Assembly (NCBI GenBank): GCA_945873105.1 | Contig: CAMCBW010000052.1 | Coordinates: 1-37,186 of the forward strand | DNA: 37,186 bases | Reading direction: 5' to 3' | Origin: Tangfeifania diversioriginum | Lineage (GTDB): Bacteria > Bacteroidota > Bacteroidia > Bacteroidales > Prolixibacteraceae | Part shown: positions 9,926 through 18,500 of the stretch, piece by piece | How the letters are laid out: every line of letters begins with the position of its first letter | Numbering within the stretch: the stretch's first letter is position 1 | Translations under genes and position numbers: made by a program | Notes under the pieces: model-generated | What the model saw: the letters and a program-made list of their open reading frames with translations, nothing else | Told to the model about the DNA's origin: nothing | Database searches by the model: none

Positions 9926-10052
9926 AAGACAAAATGGGAAAACTCCTAATTCTCTGCGTTCAGACAAAATTCAGTGGAGTTGACCATCAAAAATTAGCAG
10001 TTCGACCAATCAGTTCTTAATTTTTAACCTATTTTTAGACAAAAATTTAACT

Positions 10053-11183
10053 ATGGATCAGAATTTGGAGGATTTAATACGGATCTCACGACTCTTTGGT
10101 AGTGACCCGGCTTTCGTTATTGCCGGTGGCGGCAATACATCCTATAAAAATGAAGAGAAAATTTGGATCAAAGCCAGCGGGATCTCCCTGGCAACGATCG
10201 ATGAAAACGGATTTGTCTCACTTTCCAGGGAGAAATTGAAAGGCATCTCCCGAAAGCAGTACAGCTCAGATTCCCTTTTGCGCGAAATCGAGGTAAAGGC
10301 GGATCTGCATGAAGCAATTATTTCTCCCAAAGAGTTAAGACCCTCTGTTGAGACCTCCCTCCATGAGCTGATTGATTACCGGTATGTGGTTCATACCCAC
10401 CCCACCAAAGTAAATGGGGTAATGTGTTCCAACCAGGCAGCGAAAGTTTGCCGGGAGCTTTTTGGTGCACAGGCGCTTTTTATCCCTTATACCGATCCGG
10501 GTTACGTGCTGTTCAAGGTGGTGGCCGAGGGAATCGCAAAATACAAGGAAGCGAATGGCTCTCAACCCCAACTGATTTTTCTTGAAAATCATGGAGTCTT
10601 TGTAGGCGCCGATACGACGTCGGAGGTAGAGATGCACTATGCGGAACTCATGGCTTCCATTGAGAGCCGGTTAAGCCAACAACTTCCGGGTACGGAAAGG
10701 CGATCCGTCACCACCGTATTGACCGGAAAGGTTGAAACGCTTCATCCGGGCCTGGCAGGTTTCACCGCATTGGGAATTACCAGTCCTTTGATTGACCTCT
10801 ATACATCAGACGAAGAAATGTTTGTCAAGGCCAACAAATCTTTTACCCCCGATGATATTGTGTATTGCAAAGCGCATTATCTTTATATCCCCGAACAAGG
10901 TGGAGAAGAGGAGCTTCTGGCAGCAACATCCGCGAGAATCGCCGGATATTTCGATCAATATGGTTATTTGCCAAAGGTTCTGGCCCTTCAGAACCTAGGA
11001 GTAGTGGCGTTGGAAGATAGCCTCAAATCTGCCCGGAATGTATTGGATGTTTACGAAAACATTTTAAAGATCAGCTTCTTTTCTGAAAATTTTGGTGGAC
11101 CAAAATTTATGAGCGATGATCAGATTGCCTTTATCGACAACTGGGAAGTTGAGAACTACAGGAGAAAAATAGCTAAATCCTGA
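10053..11183 (+). CDS. Class II aldolase/adducin-domain protein
   Basis: This is a 376-residue cytosolic protein. The N-terminal 200 residues form a class II aldolase fold: AGGGNTSYKN (24-33), acidic Glu100 in PSVETSLHEL, Zn ligands His114 and His116 in HTHPTKVNG, and the third ligand His180 in ENHGVFV. The intact Glu and three His argue for a working metal-dependent retro-aldol or epimerase-type enzyme on a sugar phosphate. The C-terminal 170 residues resemble those of aldolases found as the first half of bifunctional rhamnulose-phosphate aldolase/dehydrogenase proteins, but the dehydrogenase half is absent. The substrate is not readable. The next gene begins 41 nt downstream on the same strand, possibly an operon. 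Confidence 0.85.
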   Translation: MDQNLEDLIRISRLFGSDPAFVIAGGGNTSYKNEEKIWIKASGISLATIDENGFVSLSREKLKGISRKQYSSDSLLREIEVKADLHEAIISPKELRPSVETSLHELIDYRYVVHTHPTKVNGVMCSNQAAKVCRELFGAQALFIPYTDPGYVLFKVVAEGIAKYKEANGSQPQLIFLENHGVFVGADTTSEVEMHYAELMASIESRLSQQLPGTERRSVTTVLTGKVETLHPGLAGFTALGITSPLIDLYTSDEEMFVKANKSFTPDDIVYCKAHYLYIPEQGGEEELLAATSARIAGYFDQYGYLPKVLALQNLGVVALEDSLKSARNVLDVYENILKISFFSENFGGPKFMSDDQIAFIDNWEVENYRRKIAKS

Positions 11184-11224
11184 TTCTTTCTGCTGAATGT
11201 GTGTTATTAATAATACTCCTTTCT

Positions 11225-12685
11225 ATGTTATTCAAGAGAATTCTACCTGTTTTGCTGCTCCTGACAATTGTGGTCTATTTTATTGCCAGGTACAATGGAC
11301 CCGAACCGGGGTTAATCACCGCTATCGACAAGAGTAATCTGGAAGAGTTTTGGAAGATCAGCGATGTCGCTGTGGAGGAGGGGCAATTCCATTTGGAGAA
11401 GGAGAGTGCTTCCATCACCTCCAGGTTCAGACTGCGTGATTTTGAATTGAGCCTAAAAATGAAAACAACCCCCGGTGCGGTTGGCCAGCTCAATTTTGCT
11501 ACTTCCAAGCGAAACTGGGGCAAAATCCGCGGGTATTCTGTAATGATCAATAACAGTGATTACAGTACCGGCAACGTTCAAAAGACCGGTAGTCTGAGCA
11601 AGATCCGCAACAATTTTATCCGGACAGCAGCAGACAATGAGTGGTTTGATTTGAAAATAGAGGTACATGGCAACCATATTCATGTCAGTGTCAATGATAA
11701 ACTGATCAGTGAGTATACGGAGCCATTGAATGCGAAAAGATTGGAGGGCCTTACCGGGATGGTGCTTTCACGAAGCTTCATCTCTTTGCGAAAAACCAGT
11801 GCCACAGGTGAAATGCTCGTGGGTGAAATGAAAATTAAGCCGATCGTTGAGGAGGAGAACCGAAAGATTCTGGCCATCCAAACCGATTCACTGGCAGATG
11901 TGGCTGATAGTCTGAATCAGCGGGAATTTCCACTGATAGATTTTCATGTTCACCTCAAAGGCGGACTGACCATGGATCAAGCTTGCGAACATGCCCGGAC
12001 GAATGGCTTCAATTATGGGGTTGCGGCCAATTGTGGGCTCAAATTTCCGGTTACCAACGATTCTACACTGAACAGTTATTTAAAGAGTATTGCGGTGGAG
12101 CCGGTTTTCAAAGCCATGCAATGTGAGGGACGCGAATGGGTAACCCTTTTTACACCCGAAGCTGTGGCGGGATTTGATTATATCTTCACGGATGCCATGA
12201 CCTGGACCGACCACAAAGGCCGGCGACTGAGACTCTGGATGCCGGAGGAGACATTCGTTGACAACGATCAGGAGTTTATGGATATGCTGACTGGGAAAAT
12301 AGAGGCCATCATGGATGGTGAACCAGTTGATATCTATGTTAATCCAACTTTTATCCCCGCACAGTTGCAATCGCGTTACGATGAGTTATGGACCAATGAG
12401 CGGATGGACAGGGTGGTCAATGCCCTGCTAAGAAACCAGGTTGCCCTGGAGATCAATGCCAGGTACAAAATCCCGAGCATCGCCTTTATCAGGAAGGCCA
12501 AGGCTGCCGGTGTGAAATTCTCCTTTGGAACCAACAATGTCAAGAACGATGACCTTAACAGATTGGAATACTGTCTAAAAGTAATCAAGGAGGCAGGATT
12601 GACGGCTGAGGATATGTTTATGCCACGCTCCCGGCCAGAACGGAAGATCCTGAAGAAGGGATTACCTTCCGCAATCACAGGATAG
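11225..12685 (+). CDS. Membrane-anchored DUF1080-like plus PHP-like fusion protein
   Basis: From the ATG at 11225 the protein has 486 residues (a GTG at 11201 would add 8). An N-terminal hydrophobic anchor or signal (about 3-22) is followed by a concanavalin-like sandwich of the DUF1080/3-keto-disaccharide hydrolase type (about 35-205: WGKIRGYSVMINNSD, NEWFDLKIEV, GMVLSRSFISLRK). A second domain from about 235 looks like a PHP or amidohydrolase barrel: DFHVH (239-243), CEGREW, VALEINARYKIPS and FIRKAKAAGVKFSFGTNN. Standard PHP later motifs (TDH, SDAH) are altered to AANCG and GTNNV, so metal binding may differ. It is probably periplasmic and may act on sugars or phosphate esters. No function is claimed. 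It lies behind the class II aldolase gene. Confidence 0.65.
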   Translation: MLFKRILPVLLLLTIVVYFIARYNGPEPGLITAIDKSNLEEFWKISDVAVEEGQFHLEKESASITSRFRLRDFELSLKMKTTPGAVGQLNFATSKRNWGKIRGYSVMINNSDYSTGNVQKTGSLSKIRNNFIRTAADNEWFDLKIEVHGNHIHVSVNDKLISEYTEPLNAKRLEGLTGMVLSRSFISLRKTSATGEMLVGEMKIKPIVEEENRKILAIQTDSLADVADSLNQREFPLIDFHVHLKGGLTMDQACEHARTNGFNYGVAANCGLKFPVTNDSTLNSYLKSIAVEPVFKAMQCEGREWVTLFTPEAVAGFDYIFTDAMTWTDHKGRRLRLWMPEETFVDNDQEFMDMLTGKIEAIMDGEPVDIYVNPTFIPAQLQSRYDELWTNERMDRVVNALLRNQVALEINARYKIPSIAFIRKAKAAGVKFSFGTNNVKNDDLNRLEYCLKVIKEAGLTAEDMFMPRSRPERKILKKGLPSAITG

Positions 12686-12698
12686 AAGTGGGGGCGGA

Positions 12699-12798
12699 GG
12701 AATGACGGAAAGACTGGAATGACGGAAATGACGGAGAGACGGAGAGGAATGACCGAAAAATGACGGGGAGACGGCGGAATGATATGGGGAAGGAATGA
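12699..12798 (+). repeat. Degenerate purine-rich tandem repeat, about 30-bp unit
   Basis: GGAATGA recurs at 12699, 12716, 12746, 12776 and 12792 (spacings 17, 30, 30, 16). The two central 30-bp units (12716-12745 and 12746-12775) align closely and share GACGG sub-repeats. The strand is almost free of T outside ATGA. It fills most of the gap before the aminopeptidase gene. Confidence 0.7.
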
Positions 12799-12868
12799 CT
12801 CCATCATTGGTCTCAGCTTAATCTTCGTATTTCGATAATTTATACTGAAGCATTGCTCCAAAATCCAA

Positions 12869-12890
12869 CCCTTCGACACGCTCAGGGACC
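12869..12890 (-). repeat. Dispersed intergenic palindrome-like element, copy 2
   Basis: Plus-strand CCCTTCGACACGCTCAGGGA and two more bases. It is the inverted counterpart of 8661-8682, with two differences in 22. Both copies lie in gaps between genes. Confidence 0.55.
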
Positions 12891-12943
12891 GAATCGAGAA
12901 TCTATAATAACTTAAAGGACAGCAATTTAGTAAAATTAAAAAA

Positions 12944-14341
12944 ATGTTCAACAAAGAGACCTATATCCAAAGAAGAGCCACCTTGCGCAGCAAAGTTGGT
13001 TCAGGCTTAATCCTGATCCCCGGCAACCAGGAGTCGCCAATGAATTATCCGCAGAACACCTATCATTTCAGACAGGACAGTACCTTCCTCTATTTCTTCG
13101 GTCTTGACTTGCCAGGAATGTTTGGGGTGATCGATGTGGACAACAACCACGATCTGCTTTATGCCAACGATGTGGATATTGAAGATATTATTTGGATGGG
13201 TCCGCAAAAATCTATTGCGGAACAGGCATTTGCCATCGGAGTGGATGTTACTGCTCCCCTGGAAAAACTCGCGCAAACGGTGGAACGGGCCATCAAAGCC
13301 GGGAGAAGAATTCATTTTACCCCTCCCTATCGTGCTGAAAATCAATTTTTATTAAGTGATTTGCTTGGAATTAAGGCGTTTAAAATCAAACAATATGTCT
13401 CCCTGGCCCTGATTCAGGCCATCGTTTCCATGAGGTCAGTCAAGGATGCGGAAGAGATTACCGAAATTGAGCGGGCCTGTGCCATTGGCTATGAGATGCA
13501 TGTGACCGCCATGAAAATGGCAAAACCTGGGATCATGGAGCAACAGATTGCCGGCGCCATCGAAGGAATTGCACTTTCCAAGGGAACAGGAACCTCCTTC
13601 CCAACCATTCTCACCCAAAACGGGGAGACCCTCCACAACCACAACCACTCCTTCGCGCTGGAAGCCGGAAGATTGATGATCGTGGATGCCGGAGCAGAAT
13701 CCAACGGTCACTATGCCTCCGATTTCACGCGGACTATCCCGGTAGGTGGAAAGTTCAGTCAGCAGCAAAAGGATATTTACAACATCGTCCTGGCTGCCAA
13801 TGACAAGGGATTTTCCCTTTCCAAACCTGGTGTTACATACCAGTCCGTGCATCTGCAGGCCGCCAGGGTGATTGCCTCCGGATTGAAAGAGCTTGGACTG
13901 ATGAAGGGAGATGTGGATGAAGCCGTAGCTTGTGGCGCACATGCCCTTTTCTTTCCCCACGGACTTGGTCACATGATGGGCCTTGATGTCCATGATATGG
14001 AGGATTATGGACAGATTCATGTTGGTTACGACCATGAGGTCAGGCCGATCGATCAGTTTGGCACTGCTTACCTGCGGATGGGACGCAGGTTAGAACCGGG
14101 ATTTGTCATTACCAACGAACCCGGGATCTATTTCATCCCTGCACTGGTTGAAAAATGGGAAAAAGAGCAAATCAATGCTCAATTCATCAATTATGACAAG
14201 GTCAGATCCTACCTGGGATTCGGGGGAATTCGCCTGGAAGATGACATCCTCATTACCGATAATGGAGCACGACTGCTTGGGAACCGCGTCCCAATTGACC
14301 CGGCCGAGGTGGAGGCAATCGTGGCTGGAATTGAAAGTTAG
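12944..14341 (+). CDS. pepP: Xaa-Pro aminopeptidase (aminopeptidase P, M24B)
   Basis: This is a 465-residue cytosolic metallopeptidase that removes an N-terminal residue ahead of proline. The N-terminal creatinase-like domain (1-170: GSGLILIPGNQESPMNYPQN, RQDSTFLYFFGLDLPG) and the pita-bread catalytic domain are both complete. Metal ligands are seen in MIVDAGAESNGHYASDFTRTIPVGG-like order (two Asp), HGLGHMMGLDVHD (His339, His343), TNEPGIYF (Glu) and GIRLEDDI (Glu). The length suits PepP. It is preceded by a repeat-filled gap and an A-rich leader, and converges with the metal-efflux operon. It is probably a single-gene unit. Confidence 0.94.
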   Translation: MFNKETYIQRRATLRSKVGSGLILIPGNQESPMNYPQNTYHFRQDSTFLYFFGLDLPGMFGVIDVDNNHDLLYANDVDIEDIIWMGPQKSIAEQAFAIGVDVTAPLEKLAQTVERAIKAGRRIHFTPPYRAENQFLLSDLLGIKAFKIKQYVSLALIQAIVSMRSVKDAEEITEIERACAIGYEMHVTAMKMAKPGIMEQQIAGAIEGIALSKGTGTSFPTILTQNGETLHNHNHSFALEAGRLMIVDAGAESNGHYASDFTRTIPVGGKFSQQQKDIYNIVLAANDKGFSLSKPGVTYQSVHLQAARVIASGLKELGLMKGDVDEAVACGAHALFFPHGLGHMMGLDVHDMEDYGQIHVGYDHEVRPIDQFGTAYLRMGRRLEPGFVITNEPGIYFIPALVEKWEKEQINAQFINYDKVRSYLGFGGIRLEDDILITDNGARLLGNRVPIDPAEVEAIVAGIES

Positions 14342-14369
14342 CTATTTGTTGAAAAGAAGTTTTGAGGGA

Positions 14370-14392
14370 AAATTCAGCAAGTAACTGAATTT
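14370..14392. terminator. Weak AT-rich hairpin between convergent units
   Basis: AAATTCAG (14370-14377) pairs with CTGAATTT (14385-14392) across a 7-nt loop. It lies between pepP (+) and the adaptor gene (-). The stem is AT-rich and lacks a clear T-run, so the function is uncertain. Confidence 0.35.
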
Positions 14393-14448
14393 CTGCACTA
14401 AATTGACAATCAATTTTCCGGGGAATAGCTTTGATGCAGGGGTGTTAG

Positions 14449-15564
14449 TTATTCTGACTGAATGTTGTAACCTCCTTTTAACAACAGTTTTCCAGTTGGA
14501 ATTTTTTCTCTTAGTTCAACCATGTTGTTGCTGGTTCGCCCTTTGACAACTTCAACTTTGTCAAACAAATAGTGCGTTCCTTCCTCCTTTGTGAGACTCA
14601 GGACAAAACTCCGATTGGCTGAATTGACAATTGCGCTTTCCGGTACTGCCATGACTGAGTCGGTTGAAACAATGATATCTCCTTCTGCAAATTGGTTGCT
14701 GACGAAATTGTATCCTTGTAAATTTTCGATGTTGGCATAGCAGTCAATTGATTTTGACTCTTTGTGAATGGTTTTTCCGGCTGAAATTAGTTTCGATCTA
14801 AAAGTGACACCCCCGTCTCCTGCCAGGGAAAATTCGGCAATTTGATCTGGTTTCACCTTGCTGATCTCATTTTCGAAAACGGCAAGTTCCAGCATAAATG
14901 AACGGGTGTCAATAATTTCCGCTATGTTTTGCTGGGATTCTGTGTATTGTCCAATGGTGGCGCGGATTTGGGTTATACTTCCATGGATGGGTGAACGGAG
15001 AGAGTAGGTGCTTTGAAAAACATCTCCTTCCATCTTAATCACATCGAGTCCAATATTCTCCAGTTTAATTTTCAGTGCATTGTATTTTGCTTTTTCAGTA
15101 AGGTAGCTGCTTTCAGCCAGCATGAACTCTTTCCTGGTTCCGATTTTCTCATTGGTAAGCTCTTTCATTCTTTCATATTCGCTCCTTAACCTGCTAAGGG
15201 CAGCGGCTGATTCGGCGAAATCCCGCTGCATATCTATCAATTCATTGCCGCCAACTTCAAACAGTGGATCCCCTTTGCTTACCATCTGACCGGGCCGGCA
15301 ATGGATTTTGCTGATTATGCCTGGAATAGGCAGGCTGATCTGTGCCCAACCATTGGGTGAAGGAATGATGGTACCGGTAAAGTGGACCAATTCCGAAAAA
15401 GCGGTAAGTGAAGGAATCCCCAACTCCATCTTCTCGGAGTCAAATTGGGGCTTGGTTATCAGAACCAGGCCCGGGTCTTCAACAGGCGCCTCTTTCGGTG
15501 GGTTGGTGCATGCCAGGAAGAGGATGGAAAGCAGTAGGATGGGTAGAACTAATTTTGAAGTCAT
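14449..15564 (-). CDS. RND efflux periplasmic adaptor subunit (CzcB/HlyD type), lipoprotein
   Basis: This is a 371-residue membrane-fusion protein. The N-terminus has a lipoprotein signal (LLLSILFLAC, Cys19) so it should be anchored by lipid. The body shows the usual adaptor order: a barrel-sandwich half-motif (HCRPGQMVSKGDPLFEVGG), an alpha-helical hairpin (about 110-175, RDFAESAAALSRLRSEYERM), the second lipoyl half (SLRSPIHGSITQIRATIGQYT), then beta-barrel and membrane-proximal parts. It would link the inner-membrane pump to the outer-membrane channel. It begins 12 nt after the stop of the RND-TolC gene and forms one operon with it. No His-rich metal-binding extension is seen. Confidence 0.92.
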   Translation of the reverse strand: MTSKLVLPILLLSILFLACTNPPKEAPVEDPGLVLITKPQFDSEKMELGIPSLTAFSELVHFTGTIIPSPNGWAQISLPIPGIISKIHCRPGQMVSKGDPLFEVGGNELIDMQRDFAESAAALSRLRSEYERMKELTNEKIGTRKEFMLAESSYLTEKAKYNALKIKLENIGLDVIKMEGDVFQSTYSLRSPIHGSITQIRATIGQYTESQQNIAEIIDTRSFMLELAVFENEISKVKPDQIAEFSLAGDGGVTFRSKLISAGKTIHKESKSIDCYANIENLQGYNFVSNQFAEGDIIVSTDSVMAVPESAIVNSANRSFVLSLTKEEGTHYLFDKVEVVKGRTSNNMVELREKIPTGKLLLKGGYNIQSE

Positions 15565-15576
15565 GTTATTCCTGTT

Positions 15577-18500
15577 TTATTTTGAATAATTAAGAATGGC
15601 CGATGCTGACAAATTGTACCTGTAAAGATTTTCAAAGTACTCCAGCTGAATTTGAACCGCAGATTCATAGCTGTTTACAAATTGATAGAAATCAATCTCT
15701 CCGAGGTTGTAGTACTTTAAGGCCGTACGCATGATCTCATCGTGCAGAGGTTTGCCTGTGGTGCTGTAATTGTCAAGCAGTGTCTTGTATTTCAGCTGCT
15801 CGTTGATCAATTCATTCAGTCTGTTGTGGATGATATTCACTTCGTTGTCTGAGAGAAGCGTTTGAACGTTGTGCGAAATTTTGGCTGCCTCAATTTTGGC
15901 TTTGTCACTTCCAAAAAAGAGGGGCAGCGAAACTCCTACCTGGAATCCATGGTAGTACTTCGAAGGGTCATAATGGTTGGAACCCAGGAAATAGTTTACC
16001 GAAAGATCCGGCAAGGTGCTATTTTTGGCAACTTTGACCAAGGTATAATAATAATCGTTCTCAAGTTTCAACAACTGAAAGATAGGCAGGGAATCCGGAA
16101 CCATGGTCGTGGTTGGCAGAAGCTCCAACTTACCGGTGATCTTGAAACCTGCCTGATGGTTCATAAGGGTTTTCAACTTCTTGTAGCCATTTTCCAAATC
16201 GATGATCAATGACCTGCTCTGGGCGGAGATCTTACTTTTCTTGGCTCTTATGTTCAACACCTCCAGCTGGCCTGTTTCGCCGATCGATACTTTCTTCTCT
16301 GAGTTGACCTGTAGTTGGGTATAAAGGCTATCCAATTTCTGATAGAGCAGCTGTTGATGCTGGAGCAGCTGGCAGTTAAAAAAGGCATCTGAGACCCGCT
16401 GGATCAATTCATTCTTTTGAATTTTCAATCTTGTTTCAGCCATGGCGACCGCAATTTGCCTGCTTTTCCCTTCAGCAGAATAGAGCGTAGGAAAATTAAA
16501 GCTTTGTTCAACTCCCCATACTTTCAAGGGATAGCCGTTTTCAGCGATGTTATTCTGGTCGGATCCATAACTGAAATTTGTTTTGTCGGGAGAAAAGGCA
16601 GTCCGTTTCAAGGCAATGCGCTCTTCCACCCTTAAAGAGTCGGCAACCAGGGCCTGGTTGTTGTGCAGTGCAATCCCGATAACATCTTTCAAACTAAGTT
16701 CCGATGGTTGTCCTATAGCAGAAAGGATCGGCACAAGCAGGAACAGCACCATCAAGCTACTTTTAGACCGGATGAACCGCAACGGGAAAAATTTGATACC
16801 CTGGACATTGTAAAAAATCTCGAACAGCAACGGCAAAGCAATCATGGTTAGCAATGTGGAAGAGAAGAGTCCGCCGATCACAACGGTTGCCAAAGGCCTT
16901 TGAACCTCTGCTCCTGCACCGGAAGAAATTGCCATCGGCAAAAATCCCATGGCAGCAGCCCCGGCAGTTAGCATCACCGGGCGAAGCCGGTTCTTGGTAC
17001 CTGTCAGTATCAATTCACGCATACTGGTCATTCCTTTGTGCTGCAGCTCCTTCAGGTGCTCAATCAATACGATCCCATTGAGGACGGCGATCCCAAAAAG
17101 CGCAATAAAACCAACCCCTGCCGAGACACTGAAGGGCATTCCCCTTGCCCACAAAAGGAAGACACCACCTACCGTAGAAAGGGGAATGGCAGAATAGATC
17201 ATCACTGCGTCTTTGAGCGACTTAAAGGCGAAATGGAGAAATATAAAAATCAGCAGCATGGCTACCGGAACAGCCAGCATCAGCCTATTGGTCGCATTTT
17301 TCAGGTTTTCGAACTGCCCACCATATTCGATGTAATTTCCGGGTGTTAATTTGATCTCCTTGTCAACTTTATGTTGTATGTCCTTGATAACTGACTGTAA
17401 ATCCCGATTTCGTACATTGACACTGACGACTACCCGGCGGTGGGTATTGTCGCGGGATATCTTTGCAGGACCCTGGGTGTACTCAATTTCAGCCAGTTCA
17501 GCCAGTGGAACCAGTAGACCGTTTGCTACCGGTACCTGCAGCTGACGAATGTCTTCAATTCCCTGTCGGTCCTGGCTGGAAAAGCGCAGCGCCATGTCAA
17601 ACCGTTTTTCCCCTTCAAATACCACCCCTGTAATTTTTCCCCCAAATGCTGCGGACAAACAGGTGTTCAGATTTTCTATGTCAACGCCATAATAGGCGAT
17701 TTTGGCCCTGTTGTAGCTCACCTTAATTTGGGGCAATCCGGATGTCTTTTCCATGATGATGTCGCTTGCACCGGGCACATCCGCTATCAGCTCTTTTACT
17801 TCAGCAGCCTTTTTTGTGATGTAATCGAGGTCGTCCCCAAAAATCTTGATGGCAATGTCGGAGCGTACCCCTGTAATCAACTCATTGAAGCGCATTTCGA
17901 TGGGTTGGGTAAATTCATATTCTATGCCTGGTATGATGGACAGTGCCTCCTTGAACTGATCTGCCAGTGCCTCCTTGGTTTTAACCTTCTTCCATTGATC
18001 CTTGGGTTTAAGTTTGATAATCATATCGATCTCCTCCATCGACATGGGATCAGTGGGCACTTCAGCCGCTCCGATCCTTGATACGATCTGGTCTACTTCG
18101 TCCGGAAATTCCCGGATCAGGATGTTCTCCATTTTGGTGGTCATCTCCACAGTCCTGGTAAGCGATGTCCCTGTTTTCAGGACTGGCTGAATCACAAAAT
18201 CACCTTCATCGAGGGTTGGAACAAATTCACCCCCCATTCTGGAAAACAGTACACCTGTAAGTATCAGCGACAACAATGCTGCCCCCAGTACAATTCGCTT
18301 GTGACCGCATGACCACTGTATAACCGGGTAATAGGATTTGTAAGCCTGATCCATGATCCAATCTGATATGTTTCTCTTTTTCGTTTTGGGTGGTTTCAAA
18401 AAGAGGGAACAGGCAACAGGAAGCCAGGTAAGGCCCATGATCATTGCCCCTAGAATCGCAAATGAGAAAGAGAGGGCCATGGGGTGAAACATCTTTCCCT

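Noticed and set aside
12376-12954. 192-codon minus-strand frame across the repeat-filled gap
   Set aside because: It is antisense to the PHP-like gene and translates the purine-rich repeat into low-complexity sequence; no family features.
13436-14035. 199-codon minus-strand frame inside pepP
   Set aside because: It is antisense to a well-supported aminopeptidase gene and has no motif.
15577-16750. Separate TolC gene downstream of the RND gene
   Set aside because: The frame is continuous from the RND part through the signal-like segment with no stop, so it is reported as one fused gene.
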